37,443 nucleotides of DNA from assembly GCA_016791065.1 (NCBI GenBank), contig JAEUOD010000019.1, forward strand, positions 1 to 37,443. Reading direction: 5' to 3'. The translations under genes and the position numbers were made by a program. Origin of the DNA: Dechloromonas sp. (GTDB lineage Bacteria > Pseudomonadota > Gammaproteobacteria > Burkholderiales > Rhodocyclaceae). The notes beneath the pieces were generated by a model, which was not told the origin of the DNA, searched no databases, and saw nothing but the letters and a program-made list of their open reading frames with translations. This document shows, in pieces, positions 1 to 8,242 of the stretch (position 1 is the first letter of the stretch; each line of letters opens with the position of its first letter).

Positions 1-141
1 GAGGACGGCAAGAAGCCCTTGTCGGATAGTCAATTATCCGAAATACTAGGCCAGCAGGGAATCGTTGTAGCCCGACGCACGGTTGCCAAATACCGCGAAT
101 CGCTCAACATCCCGCCGGTCAATTTACGCAAGACCCTGTAG
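1..141 (+). CDS. rpoN: RNA polymerase sigma-54 factor, C-terminal end only
   Basis: The window opens inside this gene; 46 codons and a TAG stop remain. The residues [10 protein letters not shown] match the RpoN box, the C-terminal helix-turn-helix signature that reads the -24 element of sigma-54 promoters. The preceding stretch ([15 protein letters not shown]) fits the DNA-binding domain. Sigma-54 directs transcription of nitrogen, flagellar and other genes with AAA+ activators. The next genes, hpf, ptsN and hprK, follow rpoN in many betaproteobacteria, which supports the call. The start and the core-binding regions lie outside the window. Confidence 0.93.
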   Translation, partial: EDGKKPLSDSQLSEILGQQGIVVARRTVAKYRESLNIPPVNLRKTL

Positions 142-155
142 AGAGAGGAGAAAAC

Positions 156-479
156 ATGAATCTGCAGATCGCTGGTCACCATATCGAAGTTACCCCGGCA
201 TTGCGCGAATACGTGGAAAACAAGCTGGATCCCGTGGTTCGCCATTTTGACAAGGTAACGGGTGTCAACGTCGTCCTGTCTGTCGAGAAGCTCAAGCAGA
301 AGGCTGAAGTGACCGTTCATGTACCGGGCAAGGACATCCATGTCGAGGAATCCGGTGATGATCTCTACGCGGCGATTGATGCCATGTTCGACAAGCTGGA
401 CCGCCAGGTTCTGAAGCACAAGCAGAAGGTGCAGGACCACCACCGCGGCGACAAGGCTGCGCTACACGCCGCTGAATAA
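156..479 (+). CDS. hpf: Ribosome hibernation promoting factor, short form
   Basis: A 107-residue protein of the HPF/YfiA (RaiA) family. It begins [20 protein letters not shown] and carries the conserved [15 protein letters not shown] and [22 protein letters not shown] segments. Members bind the 30S decoding region and help form inactive 70S or 100S ribosomes in stationary phase. The length fits short HPF; the C-terminal dimerisation domain of long HPF is absent. A clear ribosome binding site (GAGAGGAG) sits just before the ATG, 14 bases after the rpoN stop, so the gene is probably co-transcribed with rpoN. A strong terminator follows directly. Confidence 0.95.
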   Translation: MNLQIAGHHIEVTPALREYVENKLDPVVRHFDKVTGVNVVLSVEKLKQKAEVTVHVPGKDIHVEESGDDLYAAIDAMFDKLDRQVLKHKQKVQDHHRGDKAALHAAE

Positions 480-488
480 GCGTCGACC

Positions 489-522
489 GGCCGCAGCCCT
501 CAGGCTGCGGCCTTTGCTTTTT
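489..522 (+). terminator. Rho-independent terminator after hpf
   Basis: A perfect 10-bp stem (GGCCGCAGCC, 489-498; GGCTGCGGCC, 503-512) with a CTCA loop is followed by TTTGCTTTTT. It starts 10 bases after the hpf stop and ends 11 bases before the ptsN ATG. It should cap rpoN-hpf transcripts and leave ptsN-hprK to read-through or a promoter of their own. Confidence 0.9.
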
Positions 523-533
523 CAAAACCTCCT

Positions 534-980
534 ATGAACCCCTTAAGCAATATTCTGACGGCCACGCAGGTACTGCTCGATGTCGAAGCCAGCAGCAAGA
601 AGCGGGTATTCGAACAGGCCGGACAGCTCTTTGAATCGCATCTCGGACTGGCTCGTTCGGTCATTTTCGACAGCCTCTTTGCCCGGGAGAAACTCGGCTC
701 CACTGGTCTCGGACAAGGCATTGCCATCCCCCACGGGAGAATCAAGGGGTTGAAGCAGGCTGCTGGCGCATTCCTGCGCCTCGCCACGCCGGTTCCCTTC
801 GATTCTCCGGATGGCAGACCAGTCAACCTGCTTTTCGTGCTGCTTGTTCCCGAGCAGGCCACCGAACAGCATCTGCAGATACTTTCCGAACTGGCCCAGC
901 GCTTCGCTGACCGGGGCTTCCGCGAATCCCTGCAGAGCGCGCCGGACGCCGCTGCCATCGTCACCCTCTTCCAGTCCTGA
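534..980 (+). CDS. ptsN: PTS IIA-like nitrogen regulatory protein PtsN (EIIA-Ntr)
   Basis: A 148-residue EIIA domain of the fructose/mannitol type. The phosphorylatable histidine is H67 in the signature GQGIAIPHGRIKG. In the nitrogen PTS the phosphate passes from EI-Ntr to NPr to PtsN, and PtsN then acts by protein contacts on potassium uptake, sensor kinases and carbon/nitrogen balance rather than by sugar transport. The length is usual for the family. No good Shine-Dalgarno sequence lies before the ATG. The gene sits between a terminator and hprK, whose GTG is 9 bases after the ptsN stop, so the two form a transcription unit. Confidence 0.95.
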   Translation: MNPLSNILTATQVLLDVEASSKKRVFEQAGQLFESHLGLARSVIFDSLFAREKLGSTGLGQGIAIPHGRIKGLKQAAGAFLRLATPVPFDSPDGRPVNLLFVLLVPEQATEQHLQILSELAQRFADRGFRESLQSAPDAAAIVTLFQS

Positions 981-989
981 CCTGCGGCC

Positions 990-1925
990 GTGCGCCATAT
1001 CAGCCTGATCCAGCTTTACGAGGATAACCGCGAAAAGCTGCTGCTCAACTGGATGATCGGCCTGCAGTCCGACCGCCGGATCGAGATCAAGCTCTCGAAC
1101 AACTATGGCGCCGATGTCGTCGGGCACATCAACATCATTCACCCGGAACGCTTGCAGGTGCTTGGGCAGGCCGAGTATGAATGGGCCGAGCACATCGGCG
1201 AGCGTCGCTTCGGCCAGATGTTTCACGATCTGCTTGCTGCTCAACCGCCCGCGGTGATCGTGGCTGATGGCCTAGTGCCGCCCCCCTTGGTGGTCGATGC
1301 CTGCACCCAGTCCGGCACGCCCCTCATTCTTTCGCCCAAGCCCTGTTCTGCGGTGATTGATCTGCTGCGGATCTACCTTTCGGCGCGGTTGGCCGATACC
1401 GTGAATATGCACGGTGTCTTCATGGATGTGCTGGGGATGGGCGTCCTCATTACCGGCGATTCCGGGGTCGGCAAGTCGGAACTGGCGCTCGAACTGATCT
1501 CGCGTGGCCATGGCCTGGTTGCCGACGACGTCGTTGAGATGGCCCGCATCGCGCCTGCCACCATCGATGGTCGTTGTCCTGGCATGTTGCGCGACTTTCT
1601 GGAAGTTCGCGGCCTCGGTCTGCTCAATATCCGGACTATCTTCGGCGAGACCGCCTCGCGGCGAAAAATGCGCCTCAAGCTCATTGTTCACCTGCAAAAG
1701 ACGTTGGCGGCGGGTGATGCGCCTCGCCTACCACTCGATGCGCAGACGCAGGAAGTACTTGGCGTACCGATTCGCAAGGTGGTGATCCCGGTTGCTGCCG
1801 GCCGTAACCTGGCAGTCCTGCTTGAAGCGGCTGTTCGCAACACCATACTGCAACTGCGGGGCATCGACAGCATGCAGGACTTCATGGATCGCCAGCAGCG
1901 CATGATGCTCGATGACGAGAATTGA
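990..1925 (+). CDS. hprK: HPr kinase/phosphorylase
   Basis: A 311-residue bifunctional enzyme that phosphorylates a serine of HPr with ATP and removes it by phosphorolysis. The Walker A loop is GDSGVGKS (156-163). HGLVADD (174-180) and the HprK signature EVRGLG (205-210) follow. The N-terminal half (about 1-130) is the regulatory domain. Translation starts at GTG. In proteobacteria HprK usually lies near ptsN, as here, and is thought to control the regulatory PTS. Its partner HPr (ptsH), EI and rapZ are not in this window; the next gene downstream is convergent. Confidence 0.95.
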   Translation: MRHISLIQLYEDNREKLLLNWMIGLQSDRRIEIKLSNNYGADVVGHINIIHPERLQVLGQAEYEWAEHIGERRFGQMFHDLLAAQPPAVIVADGLVPPPLVVDACTQSGTPLILSPKPCSAVIDLLRIYLSARLADTVNMHGVFMDVLGMGVLITGDSGVGKSELALELISRGHGLVADDVVEMARIAPATIDGRCPGMLRDFLEVRGLGLLNIRTIFGETASRRKMRLKLIVHLQKTLAAGDAPRLPLDAQTQEVLGVPIRKVVIPVAAGRNLAVLLEAAVRNTILQLRGIDSMQDFMDRQQRMMLDDEN

Positions 1926-2012
1926 GTAGGCAGTATCTGCTGCTACACATTCTCAGATAAAACGGATTTTCCGGGAGCAGGCCAAGTTGGCCGAATGCAA
2001 GGCTATCGCGAC

Positions 2013-2909
2013 TTACAGGTGTTCGAAGTCCGCGCTGTCTGCGCTTGCATCGTTACAGGATGTGCCGAAACAGATGCGCCCGACGCCTTCTAGGAGCAAT
2101 TCGTGGCGCCGAACCATGACCTCCTGCCTACCGGCAAGGCTGACAAAGCAGCCATTGGTGCTGGTATCGACCAAGTAGTAGCCGTCCTTGCGCTTCTCGA
2201 TGCGGGCATGCTGCCGCGACGCCTTGCGGTCGTCGATCACCAGCTTGTTGCCGGGATCCCGCCCGAGGGTCAGTACCGGGGTCTTTTCGTCAAGCAGGAA
2301 GGCCTTGCCGTGGTAGCGCACGCACAATCGGTCGGCCCTGGGCGCAGCCGACTGTTGGAAGGATGAATGCGGCCCCTTGGCAATCTCGTGCGGCGTCCAG
2401 TGCACCTGGGAGATGGTCAGCGTATCGCCATTTTCCGGGATACTGCCGAGGTCGGGCATGGGGCGCAAGCTGATTGTTCCATGCTCGCCCAGCGTGGTGG
2501 CCAGCGTCGAACTGGCAAGAATCTGGTCGCGGCGAGCAATGCCGGCAATTCGCGCCGCATTGGTGACGACGTCGCCGCGCAGTTTGTCACCATCCTCGGT
2601 CACCATGCCGCAGTGCAGGCCGATGCGAATGGTTAGCTTGAGGCCAGAAACCGGTGGCAGATCCGAAATCCGCTGCTGCATGTCGATTGCCGCCTGACAG
2701 GCATCTTCGGCGGTTTCAAAGGCAGCGAGCAGTTCGTCACCGATAATCTGAACTGTGCGCCCGCGGTAGCCGTCGATCGAGCGCTTCATGCGCTTGAGGC
2801 AGCGTTCGACGGCATGCATCGCCTCGGTGTCGCCCAGACGCTCGAACAGCCCGGCGCTGCCTGAGATATCGGCGAACATGACGATCAGTTTCCGTTGCGG
2901 GGCGCTCAT
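2013..2909 (-). CDS. Class III nucleotide cyclase domain with C-terminal FHA domain
   Basis: A 298-residue soluble protein. Residues about 6-165 form a class III adenylate/guanylate cyclase catalytic domain: the metal-binding aspartates are D14 (MFADISGS) and D58 (IIGDELLAAF), and R120 (NAARIAG) fits the transition-state arginine. Residues about 210-285 form an FHA phosphothreonine-recognition domain (LTLGRDPGNKLVIDD..ASRQHARI..STNG). There is no membrane segment. Two positions look unusual: Q54 stands where adenylate cyclases usually have the base-reading lysine, and T116 where the conserved asparagine is expected, with N117 next to it. Substrate and activity are therefore uncertain. The gene lies 65 bases downstream of ttcA on the same strand. 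Confidence 0.88.
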   Translation of the reverse strand: MSAPQRKLIVMFADISGSAGLFERLGDTEAMHAVERCLKRMKRSIDGYRGRTVQIIGDELLAAFETAEDACQAAIDMQQRISDLPPVSGLKLTIRIGLHCGMVTEDGDKLRGDVVTNAARIAGIARRDQILASSTLATTLGEHGTISLRPMPDLGSIPENGDTLTISQVHWTPHEIAKGPHSSFQQSAAPRADRLCVRYHGKAFLLDEKTPVLTLGRDPGNKLVIDDRKASRQHARIEKRKDGYYLVDTSTNGCFVSLAGRQEVMVRRHELLLEGVGRICFGTSCNDASADSADFEHL

Positions 2910-2944
2910 TTCGGGCGTCTGGTTCGTGAATTATTATGGTGACA

Positions 2945-2950
2945 ATTATA
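2945..2950 (-). promoter_or_regulatory. Candidate -10 element for the cyclase-FHA gene
   Basis: The minus strand reads TATAAT here, a consensus sigma-70 -10 box in an AT-rich patch 36 bases before the cyclase start codon. No good -35 hexamer lies at 16-18 bases; the nearest match (ATGACG) is at 19. It suggests the cyclase gene may have its own promoter in addition to read-through from ttcA. Confidence 0.35.
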
Positions 2951-2974
2951 AGATGAAAGCAGCATTCCCCGTCA

Positions 2975-3838
2975 TTATGCACTTAGCACTAGCGGAATAC
3001 TGCCCGCCATCGAAATATCGGGAGCGTCGAAGGCAATATCGCCTTCCGCAACCGGCGTATCCAAGGTCAGGCCGCGAAAGTCGAACAGATCGTTGTCGCC
3101 CAGATGGGAGGGAACGACGTTCTGCATGGCGGTGAAGACGGCCTCGGTGCGGCCCGGATAGCGCCGGTCCCAGTCCTGCATCATTTCCTTGATTTTCTGG
3201 CGCTGCAGGTTTTCCTGCGAACCGCAGAGGTTGCAGGGAATGATCGGGAATTCCATGCCGCGAGCGAATTTCGCGATATCGCTTTCCGGGCAGTAGGCAA
3301 GTGGTCGGATGACGATGTGGGCCTTGTCATCGGTGACCAGCTTGGGCGGCATCGCCTTCAACTTGCCGCCGAAGAGCATATTGAGGAACAGCGTGTGCAC
3401 CATGTCGTCGCGGTGATGGCCGAGCGCGATCTTGTTGGCACCCAGTTCCTTGGCCGTACGGTAAATGATGCCCCGGCGCAGGCGTGAACACAGCGAACAG
3501 GTGGTCTTGCCTTCGGGGATCTTTTCCTTGACCAGCGAATAGGTGTCAGCTTCGACGATGCGGTACTCGATGCCGATCGATTCGAAGTAGCGCGGCAGGA
3601 CGTCGGCAGGGAATCCCGGCTGCTTCTGGTCGAGATTCATCGCGATCAGGCGGAACTTGACCGGGGCGCGTTGCTGCAGTGCCATCAGCATGGCGAGCAG
3701 GGTGTAAGAGTCCTTGCCGCCGGAGCAGCAGACGAGCACCGTGTCGCCGTCAGCGATCATGTTGTAGTCGCCGATGGCCTTGCCAGTGCGGCCTTCGAGA
3801 AATTTGCGGAGTTTTTGCAGGGTGTTCGAGGTGGTCAT
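2975..3838 (-). CDS. ttcA: tRNA 2-thiocytidine(32) synthetase TtcA
   Basis: A 287-residue PP-loop ATPase that thiolates C32 in certain tRNAs. The ATP-binding PP-loop is SGGKDS (39-44). Cysteines C114 and C117 ([12 protein letters not shown]) and the C202/C205 pair (PCNLCGSQ) match the positions that hold the [4Fe-4S] cluster in the TtcA family. The motif [19 protein letters not shown] is also typical. The length is slightly below that of E. coli TtcA. The gene lies 51 bases downstream of the hybrid kinase on the same strand, with no terminator seen between them. Confidence 0.95.
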   Translation of the reverse strand: MTTSNTLQKLRKFLEGRTGKAIGDYNMIADGDTVLVCCSGGKDSYTLLAMLMALQQRAPVKFRLIAMNLDQKQPGFPADVLPRYFESIGIEYRIVEADTYSLVKEKIPEGKTTCSLCSRLRRGIIYRTAKELGANKIALGHHRDDMVHTLFLNMLFGGKLKAMPPKLVTDDKAHIVIRPLAYCPESDIAKFARGMEFPIIPCNLCGSQENLQRQKIKEMMQDWDRRYPGRTEAVFTAMQNVVPSHLGDNDLFDFRGLTLDTPVAEGDIAFDAPDISMAGSIPLVLSA

Positions 3839-3889
3839 GCGGGCTTGCGTAGGCTGGTCGATGGCAGCTAAGTGCCTGAATAGTGGAGT

Positions 3890-6800
3890 TTACCCTGAGT
3901 CCTGCCTGACCACGAGGGTTAAATGGACGGCGAGGGTTTTCAATTCGTCCTCCAGGTCATCAATCTGGCTTTGCAGATTTTCGAGATTCCCTTGCCTGGC
4001 CAGGCTTTCGATCTCCTTGGCCAGCCGGATCGCCGGCTCGGCATGGAAGCTTGCCAGGGTACCCTTAAAGCTGTGCGCCGTACGCTCGACCTGAGCAGCA
4101 TCGCTATCTTCCCGACTATTGCGCAAACGTTCGAGGTCGCGCTGCCAGGTATCGAGAAAGACGCCGGCGATGATTTCAACGGTTTCGCGGTCGGCACTGG
4201 CCAGTGCGGCAGCGTAATCGAAGGTTGGGGCAGGGATGGACTTCTGTGCGCCCCTGGGATTCCAGGTCAGCAGCTTTTCCAGCAGATCGCGCGTCCTGAT
4301 CGGCTTGGTCAGATAGTCGTCCATACCGGCGGCGAGGCAGGCATCGCGGTCATCGTTCATGGCGGCTGCCGTCATCGCGATGATTGGTGTTCGCCGCAGG
4401 CCAACTTGGGCCTCTTGCTCGCGAATGCGCCGCGTCGCTTCAAGGCCGCCCATGACCGGCATTTGCATGTCCATGAGAATGAGGTCGAAACGCTGCCTGG
4501 CAAAAATGTCGATTGCCTGTCGGCCGTCACCGGCAACCGTGACGCGGTGCCCCCATTTCTCGAGCAATCCGGTTGCCAGGCGCTGATTGGTCGGGTGATC
4601 CTCGACCAGCAGGATTGTCATGCCTTGTTCTTCGCGCAAGGCGTGACGATTGAGCACCGGTAGCGGATGCGGTGCCCGGACCGAATCGAAAATACGGACC
4701 AGGGCAGCCAGCAATTCTTCGGCGGAGATCGGTTTCGGGAAGAAGCCGCGAATTCCGACGGCTTGGCAGCGTTGGCTATCGCCGCGCATGGCGGCGGAGG
4801 AAAGCATCAGCATGGGGGGCAGTGCCGGATATTTGGCCGTCAGGCAGCGCGCCAGCTCGTAACCATCCATTTCCGGCATCTGGGCATCGAGAATGATGCA
4901 GTCGAAATTGGGGCCGGACTGGCTAAGCAGATCGAGCGCGGCCGCCGCGGAAGCCAGGGCATGGCTCTGGACGCCCCAGCCGGCCAGCATTCCGGCCAGA
5001 ACGCGCCGGTTGGTCTCGTTGTCGTCGACGATCAGGATGCGTCGCCCGGTCAGTTCCACCGGTTGCGGCGGCGCTTGTGGCGGTTGGCTGTCGATCGGCA
5101 GGCGAAGCGAGAAATGAAAGGTACTGCCAATTCCGGGTTCGCTTTGCAGCCAGATTTCCCCGTTCATCAGGCGGACGAGCTGTCGGGAAATCGAAAGGCC
5201 AAGCCCGGTGCCGCCGTAGCGGCGTGTGGTCGAGGTGTCTTCCTGCGTAAAGGCGTCGAAAATTTGTTCCTGCTTATCCTTGGGAATACCGATGCCGGTA
5301 TCGCGTACCGAAAAGAGGACATTCGCCATCGTGCCGTCTTCCGGACCGGAGGCTGCGACCGTGACGGCAATTTCCCCTTGTTCGGTAAATTTGATGGCGT
5401 TGCCGATCAGGTTGATCAAGACCTGCCGGATACGGCTTGGATCGCCCACGACATGGCGTGCAACGCCCGGCTTGATCTCGCCGACGAGTTCAAGGTTTTT
5501 CTCATGAGCGCGCAGGGCAAGCGTTTTCAGCGTTTCGGCGATGACCCGATGGAGGTCGAAGGCAATCGACTCGACGTTGAGTTTGCCGGCCTCGATCTTC
5601 GAGAAATCGAGAATGTCGTTGATGATGGCAAGCAAGGATTCGGCTGAAGACTTGACGATGCCCAGGTACTCCCGCTGTTCCTCGGTGAGCACCGTGTCGA
5701 GGGCGAGTTCGGTCATGCCGATGACGCCGTTCATCGGGGTGCGAATCTCGTGGCTCATATTGGCGAGAAACTCGCTTTTTGCCCGGTTGGCCGCTTCGGC
5801 CACCTCCTTGGCCTGGCGGAGTGCCGCTTCGGCCAGCTTGCGCTCGGTGATGTCGATGATCGCGCCGAGCAGGCCGGATACGCTGCCGTCGGGGCGGGTC
5901 AGCACGGCCTTGCGGTAGATCGTGTCGTGCCGGCTTCCGTCACGGCTATGAACTTCCGCTTCGTAAGTCTGAACGCCGCCCTGCTGGAAAATTTCGGCAT
6001 CCTTCTCGGCATGGATCAGGGCATCCTCGGGCGTCAGCAGGTCATGCAGGGTCCGACCGATGAAGCGTTCGCGGCGCACGTCGAAGAAGAGCTCGAAGGC
6101 ACGATTGACACGCAGATAGCGCCCATCCAGATCCTTGAGGTAAAGCGGTAGCGGGATGGCTTCGATCAATTCCTCGACCAGATGCAGTTGTTCCGACAAC
6201 TGCTTTTCCATCGCTTTCCGGTCCGAGATGTCAGTACGGATCGCGATGTATTGCTCGGGGCAGCCCGTCTCGTCGAGCAGTGGCACGATGGTCGCGTTGA
6301 CCCAGTACGGCGTGCCGTTCTTGGTGCGGTTGCACATTTCGCCATGCCAGACCTGCCCGTGGCTGATGGTTTCCCACAAGGAGCGGAAAAAATCGGCCGG
6401 GTGGTGGCCGGAATTGACGATACGGTGATTGCTTCCGAGCAGTTCCTCGCGTCGGTAGCCGCTGATTTCGCAGAAACGGTCGTTGGCGTAGATGATGTTG
6501 CCAGCCGGATCGGTGATGCTGACGATGGCGTGCTGGTCGAGCGCAAATTTCTGATTGGCCAGTTCCCTTCGCCCGTGCTCGCTCTCGGCCACCAGCGCGG
6601 CGATCCGGCGCGAGAGCGTGGCGATGTTCTCCTCGGCCGGCGCATCGGCGGCGGGAATCTCATCGCCACCAGGCAGCAGGTCGTTGAGGGCGGCGCGCAG
6701 GGCACTTAATGCCTCCTGGCGCCGGGTGAGTTCCTGGCGCAACTGCTGGTTGCTACCGCTCAGTTCTGCCGACGAGATTTCCAGGCTGCGCGTGCGCAGT

Positions 6801-6994
6801 TCGAGATCGCGCTCGTATTGCTCGTAGCTGCCATCGACGCGGGCCAGCAAGTCGCCGAAGCCGAGCAGGACGCCACGCAGTGCCGGGTCGGCGGTTTCCG
6901 CTGCAGCCTGCATGGACGAGAGCAGGGTAATCAATGCCGCTTCATCGGCAATGCCGAGGCTGCGTTTGAGTTGGCGCAGGAGCGATTTCTGCAT
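3890..6994 (-). CDS. Soluble hybrid sensor histidine kinase: PAS-PAS-HisKA-HATPase-REC-REC-HPt
   Basis: A 1034-residue multidomain kinase. Order seen: N-terminal helical region with a coiled-coil stretch (about 55-150), PAS 1 (about 150-260), PAS 2 (about 270-390), HisKA with H415 in ANMSHEIRTPMNG, HATPase with LINLIGNAIKFT, DTGIGIP and GGTGLGLSIS (about 515-632), REC 1 with D703, REC 2 with D842 and an HPt domain with H974 (AHSFKGT). It thus holds a complete four-step phosphorelay. I see no transmembrane segment, so it should sense a cytoplasmic cue or a partner protein. The start lies only 9 bases after the stop of the FIST gene and has no clear ribosome binding site, which suggests translational coupling. 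FIST proteins of the NosP type pair with such kinases. Confidence 0.92.
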   Translation of the reverse strand: MQKSLLRQLKRSLGIADEAALITLLSSMQAAAETADPALRGVLLGFGDLLARVDGSYEQYERDLELRTRSLEISSAELSGSNQQLRQELTRRQEALSALRAALNDLLPGGDEIPAADAPAEENIATLSRRIAALVAESEHGRRELANQKFALDQHAIVSITDPAGNIIYANDRFCEISGYRREELLGSNHRIVNSGHHPADFFRSLWETISHGQVWHGEMCNRTKNGTPYWVNATIVPLLDETGCPEQYIAIRTDISDRKAMEKQLSEQLHLVEELIEAIPLPLYLKDLDGRYLRVNRAFELFFDVRRERFIGRTLHDLLTPEDALIHAEKDAEIFQQGGVQTYEAEVHSRDGSRHDTIYRKAVLTRPDGSVSGLLGAIIDITERKLAEAALRQAKEVAEAANRAKSEFLANMSHEIRTPMNGVIGMTELALDTVLTEEQREYLGIVKSSAESLLAIINDILDFSKIEAGKLNVESIAFDLHRVIAETLKTLALRAHEKNLELVGEIKPGVARHVVGDPSRIRQVLINLIGNAIKFTEQGEIAVTVAASGPEDGTMANVLFSVRDTGIGIPKDKQEQIFDAFTQEDTSTTRRYGGTGLGLSISRQLVRLMNGEIWLQSEPGIGSTFHFSLRLPIDSQPPQAPPQPVELTGRRILIVDDNETNRRVLAGMLAGWGVQSHALASAAAALDLLSQSGPNFDCIILDAQMPEMDGYELARCLTAKYPALPPMLMLSSAAMRGDSQRCQAVGIRGFFPKPISAEELLAALVRIFDSVRAPHPLPVLNRHALREEQGMTILLVEDHPTNQRLATGLLEKWGHRVTVAGDGRQAIDIFARQRFDLILMDMQMPVMGGLEATRRIREQEAQVGLRRTPIIAMTAAAMNDDRDACLAAGMDDYLTKPIRTRDLLEKLLTWNPRGAQKSIPAPTFDYAAALASADRETVEIIAGVFLDTWQRDLERLRNSREDSDAAQVERTAHSFKGTLASFHAEPAIRLAKEIESLARQGNLENLQSQIDDLEDELKTLAVHLTLVVRQDSG

Positions 6995-7003
6995 GGTGGC
7001 CGG

Positions 7004-8146
7004 TCAGTCCTCGCCCAGGCAGGTGATCGTCATCGTCTGGTTGTGCAGCTTGCAGGACGCGCCGGGCAGAAAAGGGCTGATCTCCCCATAGGAGTAGAAG
7101 CCGGTCAGCCTGGCTTTGCCGTTGAACACATCGCTCACGGCCTCGACCTCCTCGTCCACCCGGTTGCCCATGACCAGCTTGCGGCCGACGCAACTGACCA
7201 GGATGGCCAGCATTTCGCCGGGATGGTCGAGCATGTCGAGGGCCGCCTGGGCCGCCGCTTCGGCACCATTGACCAGTTTGTCGGTACTGGCGTGCATAAG
7301 CTTGAGGTAGCCATCCGGGTCGATCTCGCCTGCCAGCGTCAGGCTGCCCGTTGCCTCGTCGACGCCCAGGATGGTGCGGATCAGGCCGAGCGCGTTGTGG
7401 TCCTCGCCAAGCATGGCGAAGGGAAAAAGCAGGCCTGAGGCCGGGAGCTTGCGGGCGTGATCGCCGAGGTAGCGCTTATAGATGTCGAGGGCCGGTTCGC
7501 CATCCAGCTCATAGAGGATGTTGTCGGCGCAGCGGGTGACCTTGCGGGCCGGTCCAAAGGCCTCCCAGCCGCCGAAGGAACCGTGGCCAAAACGCAGGTG
7601 GGGGCCACAGAGGCCGACCGCGACAACCTGATCGTCGGTCACCCCCGCCGGCCCAAGCGTGAAAGTACGGCGGAAGGCGCCGGCATCGCCGGCCAGCCCG
7701 CCGGTGATCGGCACGGCCTTGCCAAGACTGCTGCTCATGCCGTCGACCAGTGCGCTGCCATTGATCCGGACGCCCGGCCCGAAGACCAGTACGGCCTTGA
7801 GATCGGGGGCAGCAAGTTGGCGGCCGAGGCGTTCGCCGGCCGCAAAGGAGTCCTCCATGCCGTGAAGCACCGTGCTGCCGCGTGTCAGGCCGACCTGTTC
7901 AAAATGAATGGCGGTGATCGTGCAAATCTCGTCCTCGACCCCGTCTGGCGTGATTTCGCCGGCCGTCGAGCAGCCGACGATGCAGGCCTGCGGTGCAGCC
8001 TCTTGCAGTGCCTCGGCCAGCCCCTCAGCCGCGAGGTGCGAGACCGAACCGAAGACCAGCAGCAGGCTGGCATCGCTGGCGTTCAGGGATGCCAGTCCCG
8101 GCGCCAGCTCGTTGCTCTGGCGGATGATTGTTTGTGTTATGCGCAC
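7004..8146 (-). CDS. FIST-domain sensory protein, possibly NosP-like
   Basis: A 380-residue protein with FIST_N (about 25-215) and FIST_C (about 220-360) domains. Supporting segments are IVGCSTAGEI (56-65), RFGHGSFGGWEAFGP with H188, and LYELDGEPALDIYKRYLG. Several FIST proteins (NosP) bind haem and nitric oxide and control a histidine kinase encoded next to them. Here the next gene is such a kinase, 9 bases away. Haem binding cannot be read from sequence, so the NO link is inference; small-ligand sensing of another kind is possible. Translation starts at GTG behind a purine-rich site (GGGAGGGAG). There is no signal peptide or membrane segment. Confidence 0.88.
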   Translation of the reverse strand: MRITQTIIRQSNELAPGLASLNASDASLLLVFGSVSHLAAEGLAEALQEAAPQACIVGCSTAGEITPDGVEDEICTITAIHFEQVGLTRGSTVLHGMEDSFAAGERLGRQLAAPDLKAVLVFGPGVRINGSALVDGMSSSLGKAVPITGGLAGDAGAFRRTFTLGPAGVTDDQVVAVGLCGPHLRFGHGSFGGWEAFGPARKVTRCADNILYELDGEPALDIYKRYLGDHARKLPASGLLFPFAMLGEDHNALGLIRTILGVDEATGSLTLAGEIDPDGYLKLMHASTDKLVNGAEAAAQAALDMLDHPGEMLAILVSCVGRKLVMGNRVDEEVEAVSDVFNGKARLTGFYSYGEISPFLPGASCKLHNQTMTITCLGED

Positions 8147-8187
8147 GTCGTCTCCCTCCCTGCGTGACTGTTTGAAAAAATAGCACA

Positions 8188-8216
8188 GACCGCGGTCAGC
8201 TTGCCGCCCAGGCGGC
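8188..8216. promoter_or_regulatory. Two adjacent inverted repeats in the FIST / methyltransferase divergent region
   Basis: The 96-bp divergent gap holds a perfect 10-bp palindrome, GACCGCGGTC (8188-8197), and then GCCGCC-CA-GGCGGC (8203-8216). Either could be an operator for one or both genes. GC-rich palindromes also arise by chance in such DNA, so the role is uncertain. Confidence 0.25.
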
Positions 8217-8242
8217 TAAAATCCGCGTTTTATCGAGGCACC

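Noticed and set aside
543..1244. 233-codon minus-strand frame across ptsN and hprK
   Set aside because: Both plus-strand genes have signature motifs; the minus frame crosses their boundary and lacks any.
1980..1992. GGCCAAGTTGGCC palindrome after hprK as a terminator
   Set aside because: The stem would be very short with almost no loop, and no T-run follows.
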